In this document: positions 13,101 to 15,480 of the stretch, piece by piece | How positions within the stretch are numbered: the first letter of the stretch is position 1 | How the letters are laid out: each line of letters starts with the position of its first letter | DNA from: an uncultured Methanobrevibacter sp. | GTDB taxonomy: Archaea; Methanobacteriota; Methanobacteria; Methanobacteriales; Methanobacteriaceae | Reading direction: 5' to 3' | DNA: 15,480 bases | Assembly (NCBI GenBank): GCA_905235495.1 | Contig: CAJOMK010000010.1 | Location: 1-15,480 of the forward strand | Made by a program: the position numbers and the translations under genes | Notes under the pieces: model-generated | What the model was told of the DNA's origin: nothing | Seen by the model: the letters and a program-made list of their open reading frames with translations, nothing else | The model's database searches: none

Positions 13101-14454
13101 TTACTGATAATACTGCACTTATATAATCAATATTACGAGGGAGCATTATGCAAACTGGATTATCTACCCCAATGCCATAATTTTGGCTTAAATCATAGGC
13201 AATGGAATTGCTTAACTTTTCCAAGTCCCCATAACTTATTTGATTAACCCCATCATCCACAGCAATAATATCCGGATGATTCATAGCATGTTGCCTGAAA
13301 TCATAGCTAAGAGACCTATCTTTAACAAAATCAACCTTCTTCCCTTGACTATATTCAGAAATTAAGGAGATTTCATCATCTGAAAGAATATTTATTTCAC
13401 TGATGATTTGATCAGGGTCTGATAAAACATTGCGAAGCAAAGATTCAAGATTCTCAGAAGCATGCCCAATATAAATATATGGAAACAAATCAGCATTATA
13501 AACTAATTCCAAATAGTCTGGATAAATGTTTAAAGTTAATGCAGAACCTTCACCATTTTTAATAAAAATATTCTCATTGAAATCTGTAAAATCATAAATT
13601 GAATAGAAAGACAAATCGTTTTCAATAAGCTTTTCAATATTAAATGCAGTATGCTCAATAGCATCAGAAAAAACAGAGTTTATTTCATTTAAATAATCTA
13701 TAAAGGAATAATCTTTATGATAATCTATTTTTAATAAAGTGGATATATCAAAAGGACCGATATTTTTTTCATGGGAGGAAATTAGGGTTTTTAAGAGAAT
13801 CCCTTTAGTTCCATCAATTCGAGTTAAATATAAGGAGAATACACCTGCAATGAAATTAAACTTTGAAACATTGAGATTACTTGAAACTTCATTAAGAATC
13901 TTTTCGTCAAAAGGGATTTTGATAGTTTGATAATTATTTGATTTTACATTGTGGAATTTTATATGTTCACCAATATTTAAAAGATTGTTTCTCCAATAAT
14001 CAGAGTCATTTTCAAAATCTGAAGAGGATAAATATTCATTTAGAGAATCATAATATTGTGAAATATTATTTTCAAAAGAGAGTGATTTTGATTCATTAAA
14101 TATGGAATATAAATAGTTTACAGATGTGTAATCAAAAATTAATTTATGAATATTTCCTAAAACTGTAAACTTATCTTGATTCTTTAAAACTAAAAATCTA
14201 TACAATGGAACATCCACAATTTCATCAAAGGAATATTCAAAAAATGAATTGATTTCTTCTTCAATACTTGAATCAGACTTATTGGAAACATCCTTAAATA
14301 GATAAATATCTTCACTAACACAGGAATATAGATTTAAATCTTTATCAAATTGGATATTTATTAAATCTGCAATTCTTAAAAATACTTTTTCTACATCCTC
14401 TTCACATATAAAAGAACTAACAACAAAAGAAAATTTTATCTCTTCAGAACACAT
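7162..14454 (-). CDS. Nonribosomal peptide synthetase, C-A-T-C-A-T-C
   Basis: A 2430-aa cytoplasmic assembly line. C1 (about 1-360) has a degenerate active site, H103-K-L-I-F-D-Y instead of HHxxxDG. A1 (about 380-860) has FTSGTTGLPKG near 526, NFYGMTE 655-661, YRSGDMG and catalytic K849, but FVAS at 571-574 where FDxS is usual, so Asp235 (GrsA numbering) is replaced by V572. T1 has LGGNSL with S901 as phosphopantetheine site. C2 (about 955-1370) has intact HHLIFDG at 1072-1078. A2 (about 1378-1860) has YTSGTTGVPKG near 1524, D1570 in FDVG, SYGPTE near 1656 and K1853. T2 has LGGDSL with S1908. C3 (about 1953-2420) has HHMIFDA at 2133-2139 and ends the protein. There is no thioesterase, reductase or epimerase domain. 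The product should be a short peptide or acyl-peptide joined or released by C3. AGTGAT precedes the ATG. The frame is fully intact, unlike its small neighbours. Confidence 0.95.
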   Translation of the reverse strand: MCSEEIKFSFVVSSFICEEDVEKVFLRIADLINIQFDKDLNLYSCVSEDIYLFKDVSNKSDSSIEEEINSFFEYSFDEIVDVPLYRFLVLKNQDKFTVLGNIHKLIFDYTSVNYLYSIFNESKSLSFENNISQYYDSLNEYLSSSDFENDSDYWRNNLLNIGEHIKFHNVKSNNYQTIKIPFDEKILNEVSSNLNVSKFNFIAGVFSLYLTRIDGTKGILLKTLISSHEKNIGPFDISTLLKIDYHKDYSFIDYLNEINSVFSDAIEHTAFNIEKLIENDLSFYSIYDFTDFNENIFIKNGEGSALTLNIYPDYLELVYNADLFPYIYIGHASENLESLLRNVLSDPDQIISEINILSDDEISLISEYSQGKKVDFVKDRSLSYDFRQHAMNHPDIIAVDDGVNQISYGDLEKLSNSIAYDLSQNYGIGVDNPVCIMLPRNIDYISAVLSVNKVGAFFIPLDAAYPAKRIEYMIELSQSNVVVTNKQFANSFDFGIDVIYIEDLKTDYDVDVDIQAHEYGLMALMFTSGTTGLPKGVMISNHQGIGMVTAYDSVFHLSPGEVVGIFVSFSFVASYRLYCGLCLGGTCRIFNEREQRDSLLLLKELKEKPMSDVILPPGIGVPIFENDDLKLKYMILAGAKVNELSNKDSNTKIVNFYGMTESIISIATIYDLNKLGTAGVSIGRPAANTWIYILDENGMQVPIGVPGEICISSDFLSPGYYNNPDLTKKYFIDNPYSDCDDNKRMYRSGDMGFYNFEGLIEFLGREDDQLSVRGFRIESVEIINLMHTFDEISQVILDVDYDNLIAYYTTNKDLDVEIIKNTLKEELPYYMIPSLFVELEKIPLNPHGKIDKFALKQIFKENAEIDIEDDVLRTVIDSFKEVLHVESVLMDDDFVALGGNSLSAMKLQILLKDKLGANIFSNEILNLSTPVNISNKIKYDLNVYSNIKINYSFDDLCPLSESQLNVYLDEVVKDMGTGYNNPFKISLKKSYPVSDIKRAIACLADVYKVLSARVTINDENLYFSFDADPEIMHVSSYDDVSFVIPFDLNKSLARFLILDENGESNCLYVDFHHLIFDGSSLNIMIDTLLSLLDGQNIDFVDDGVLRQISFEEFIKDSDYMENARQFYDLMFLDKDEVYELLPSVDVDSSDDFEYVDTFKIDSNLLNSFLRSHSITHNQFFASVFAYALSRFTGSSKVFFNLVEDGRGHVDLSKSVGMFVRTLPLLIDCRNQDVSSFLDYSGELVNSVMKYDLYPYRLLANRYNLKSDILFQYSHDLFEDLISNEESDYKVEDLKQEPMGDLSFYIFNSEDGKLAIRILYSEKFSLKFIEDFAESYKLILREMMDANLLSEINFTSKHDLNLLDSYNQTENDLEFNDILDAFNDNLAKYPDNPLVSYNDVVYSYGESAFLASKIAESLRGMGVKSQDNVAFLVERSELYILSALAIMSIGAVYVPIDDAHPDESIRFMLEDSNAKVLIVSESTYERAKKLWKESIILNISGIVKEDSGILSALDVLYGDLACILYTSGTTGVPKGVKITRDGITSYVDFYVNEYDMKNDSVFGLFASIGFDVGAIRGICAPLYGGSCLDIVPMDIRLDINKINRHFIDHDVTHTTLPTQIARMFIEEVEETSLKVLITGGEKLGEINESPNYLFIDSYGPTESCVAVCAIEEKDKMDPSSIGHLFTNIKAYILDEEARRVPIGAVGELCIAGSQVANGYLNRQKETEESFVKNPFEEDEKYNLMYRTGDLVRVLPDGTFGIVGRRDGQVKVRGNRVELSEVESTIRNIDYVEKVTVQTIRNGTNNELVAYVVTSRKINNLKENICRYVADNKPDYMVPSFVMELDKIPLTINGKVDKRALPEIGRASLHGEYIAPRNENEMVIVEAFEKVFDKEKIGINDDFLSLGGDSLIGIKLLSYLEDYDITMADILSLRTPAAIANTLNDISLDLDIYTVDGGCPLNEAQVSLFTGILFDNNSDFFHIPIYMSISKKYSLKDIFDALDKIFKVHPILGMHISKDYESNGDKGFIESIQENIDLLQELGKTYEDRSLVDLLSANRWNVKRIYTMFRSLLKLFKGEYPILVKGDIPPISVETNFNDDAFKEFMFLSMDMHKNLAMFRIFELDDSYLLLAKCHHMIFDAISGNVFKRDLQLLLDGAKLDVDDSFLRTSAFQRQIKGTDKFKEATEFFDSMFKDIGEAKELVGDNQDKGFSLLTSDLEFDYGAFKSFLADAEIGENLLFIDVFAYALSQFIDGDKVLFSLIDNGRGRFNDYDSIGLYANVVTLLIDCKNQSIGSFVDHSRDVFYGATKYNFYPILSLYKKYGLDSPSIIFQYVPEWINYDGFNEQDDEGLSSEFVEDVLSDIIENIEELPIDFVVQIFQKGETYSIMIANSNKFSKAMIEDFRVTFESILSNIIHMGVESDLSSILKDKNL

Positions 14455-14954
14455 AAAATCACTTCTAAATAATTTAAACTTAAAAAAGCATTATAATTAA
14501 ATTTATATAAAATTAAACTATACAAAATAAAACTATGCAAACTATATAAAATGAATGATGTAAAATTAAATTAAATTAAATCATTAAATAATTTATCCAA
14601 TTTAAATACCCTAATTATAAGTCACAAATATTATATTATTCAACACACAATATATAAATACTTTGAAAAATTTACACAAAAAATAAAAAATGTGAAAAAA
14701 TAAACAAATAACTAAATGAACATATGTAATTTAAATGAAAAAGTAACTGTATAATCATAATAATTCTAATGCCACCTATCCAAAAACATAAGATTTAATT
14801 CCCAATTAATTTCCAATCCATAAAAAATTCTTTCCATAAAAAATTTCCAGACCTGCAGATATTTTTTATAATATTATATCTAATTTACTAAAAATTAGAA
14901 ATTCCACACAAAAATAGAGCAAATACTAAATAAGTTAATAAAATAAATTAATAA
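14455..14954 (-). promoter_or_regulatory. Upstream region of the NRPS with candidate promoters
   Basis: About 500 AT-rich bases without a convincing gene. On the minus strand the best promoter is CAAAGTATTTATATA with TATA at 14651-14658, predicting a start near 14628 and a 5' leader of about 170 nt. Further TATA-like strings at about 14543-14550 and 14504-14511 would give shorter leaders (about 27-65 nt). CTAATTT/AAATTAG (14880-14898) is a 7-bp inverted repeat. TCCATAAAAAATT is repeated near 14817-14846. The GTGAT just before the NRPS ATG serves as ribosome binding site. Confidence 0.45.
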
Positions 14955-15304
14955 AATGAACTTCGAAAATCAGAACTATTAGTTCCTCTTCAAATAGAAC
15001 TGGATTCATTAGACCTTGAAAACATGAATCTTGATAGATTGAATGAAATAAATAAAGAGGTCAAATTTTGAAATCATTTTTGGGGCCAGATGGAATAAAG
15101 GTCATACCTATCTTTACAGATGAAGAGAAGATTCATGACATAAACTTGAATACAACAGTTGGATCATTGTTCATGAGAGACTTATGCAAATCCATAACCC
15201 CTATACAGGATAGCTTTGACCAAATCATCATCAACCCAAGTTCAGAAAATGAGTATAAGATAAGCATTGATGATTTCATGGCATTGTTTGCTCATCACTT
15301 ATGA
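14955..15304 (+). pseudogene. SseB-like gene, frameshifted
   Basis: One frame (codons from 14955, following a stop at 14952) encodes ELLVPLQIELDSLDLEN and stops at 15069-15071. The next frame continues as LKSFLGPDGIKVIPIFTDEE, FMRDLCKSI and FDQIIINPSSENEYKISIDD, stopping at 15302-15304. LLVPL near the start, DG...IPIFTDEE, and a late IINPSSE are the successive signatures of the SseB N-terminal domain family, and here they are split across two frames. One lost base near 15060-15068 explains it. The ATG at 14956 is in a third frame that stops after eight codons, so the start is damaged too. The gene's 3' end overlaps the convergent Nudix gene. SseB family function is poorly defined. Confidence 0.6.
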
Positions 15305-15479
15305 CAACTTCATCAGTTTTTACACTTACTTTCATTATAAGTTGAATGGATTTTATGTTTTCTCCTGTTTTGCAGGCAGTGTAATTCTTTTGAATTGCAT
15401 TGTATAGGGAATCTATTTCTATCTCAAGACCTGTTTCCTCCAGATATTCCCTTCTTAAAGCATCATCAAAGAACTCGTT
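15276..15479 (-). CDS. Nudix hydrolase, partial (C-terminal part)
   Basis: The frame enters from the right edge and gives 67 codons: NEFFDDALRREYLEETGLEI, then a beta-rich segment with IQLIMKVSVKTDEVVISDEQ. REYLEETGLEI is the second half of the Nudix box (REUXEEXGU), with the metal-binding glutamates present and the initial GX5E part mostly outside the window. Such enzymes hydrolyse nucleoside diphosphate-linked substrates; the substrate cannot be told. The end, SDEQTMP-stop at 15276-15278, is short: relatives usually continue past SDEH with a Trp-containing strand and helix. The gene overlaps the end of the convergent SseB-like pseudogene by about 29 bp, so its 3' end may have been truncated. 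Confidence 0.7.
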   Translation of the reverse strand, partial: NEFFDDALRREYLEETGLEIEIDSLYNAIQKNYTACKTGENIKSIQLIMKVSVKTDEVVISDEQTMP

Positions 15480-15480
15480 C

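Noticed and set aside
14767..14838. Minus-strand 23-codon frame MERIFYGLEINWELNLM...
   Set aside because: No ribosome binding site, no family resemblance and too short to distinguish from chance in AT-rich DNA.

Overview
The window is very AT-rich. Its same-strand genes are preceded by GGTGAT/GGAGG-type ribosome binding sites and by archaeal BRE/TATA promoters (CGAAAA followed by TTTATATG). Small secreted proteins have an N-terminal MNKI...AAAD signal peptide, and the largest gene is a nonribosomal peptide synthetase (NRPS). Together this points to a methanogenic archaeon, most likely Methanobrevibacter. NRPS genes are known from Methanobrevibacter ruminantium but are rare in archaea. The genus call is inference from style and content, not from a marker gene.

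Layout. Positions 1-402 hold the 3' end of a plus-strand gene broken by a one-base frameshift. Positions 403-1110 are AT-rich with short direct repeats and no convincing gene. Positions 1110-3070 hold four minus-strand transcription units. Each starts from a near-identical promoter: a GTAAG/CTTAC inverted repeat, then a BRE, then a TATA box. The two leftmost units look like short RNAs of about 110-130 nt ending in hairpins. The other two are a duplicated pair of small secreted-protein genes with the same terminator. Positions 3264-3734 are a decayed RelE-type toxin-antitoxin pair. Positions 3946-14454 are the biosynthetic block, all on the minus strand and transcribed in the order NRPS (2430 aa), MacB/LolD-type ABC ATPase, FtsX-domain permease. 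It ends in a strong hairpin/T-tract terminator. Positions 14955-15304 are a frameshifted SseB-like gene, and 15276-15479 are the C-terminal part of a Nudix hydrolase running off the window.

How the genes may work together. The NRPS reads C-A-T-C-A-T-C: two loading modules, a degenerate N-terminal condensation domain, and a third condensation domain at the C terminus in place of a thioesterase. The first adenylation domain lacks the aspartate that normally holds the alpha-amino group, so it may load something other than an ordinary amino acid. The ABC pair just downstream is a plausible exporter or resistance/immunity pump for the product. No phosphopantetheinyl transferase, MbtH protein or tailoring enzyme is visible in the window.

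A recurring oddity is one-base frameshifts, often in or near homopolymers. They affect nearly every small gene (both end genes, antitoxin, toxin, ATPase C terminus, secreted proteins), while the 7.3-kb NRPS and 2.3-kb permease frames are intact. This is either real decay around a maintained cluster or assembly error.
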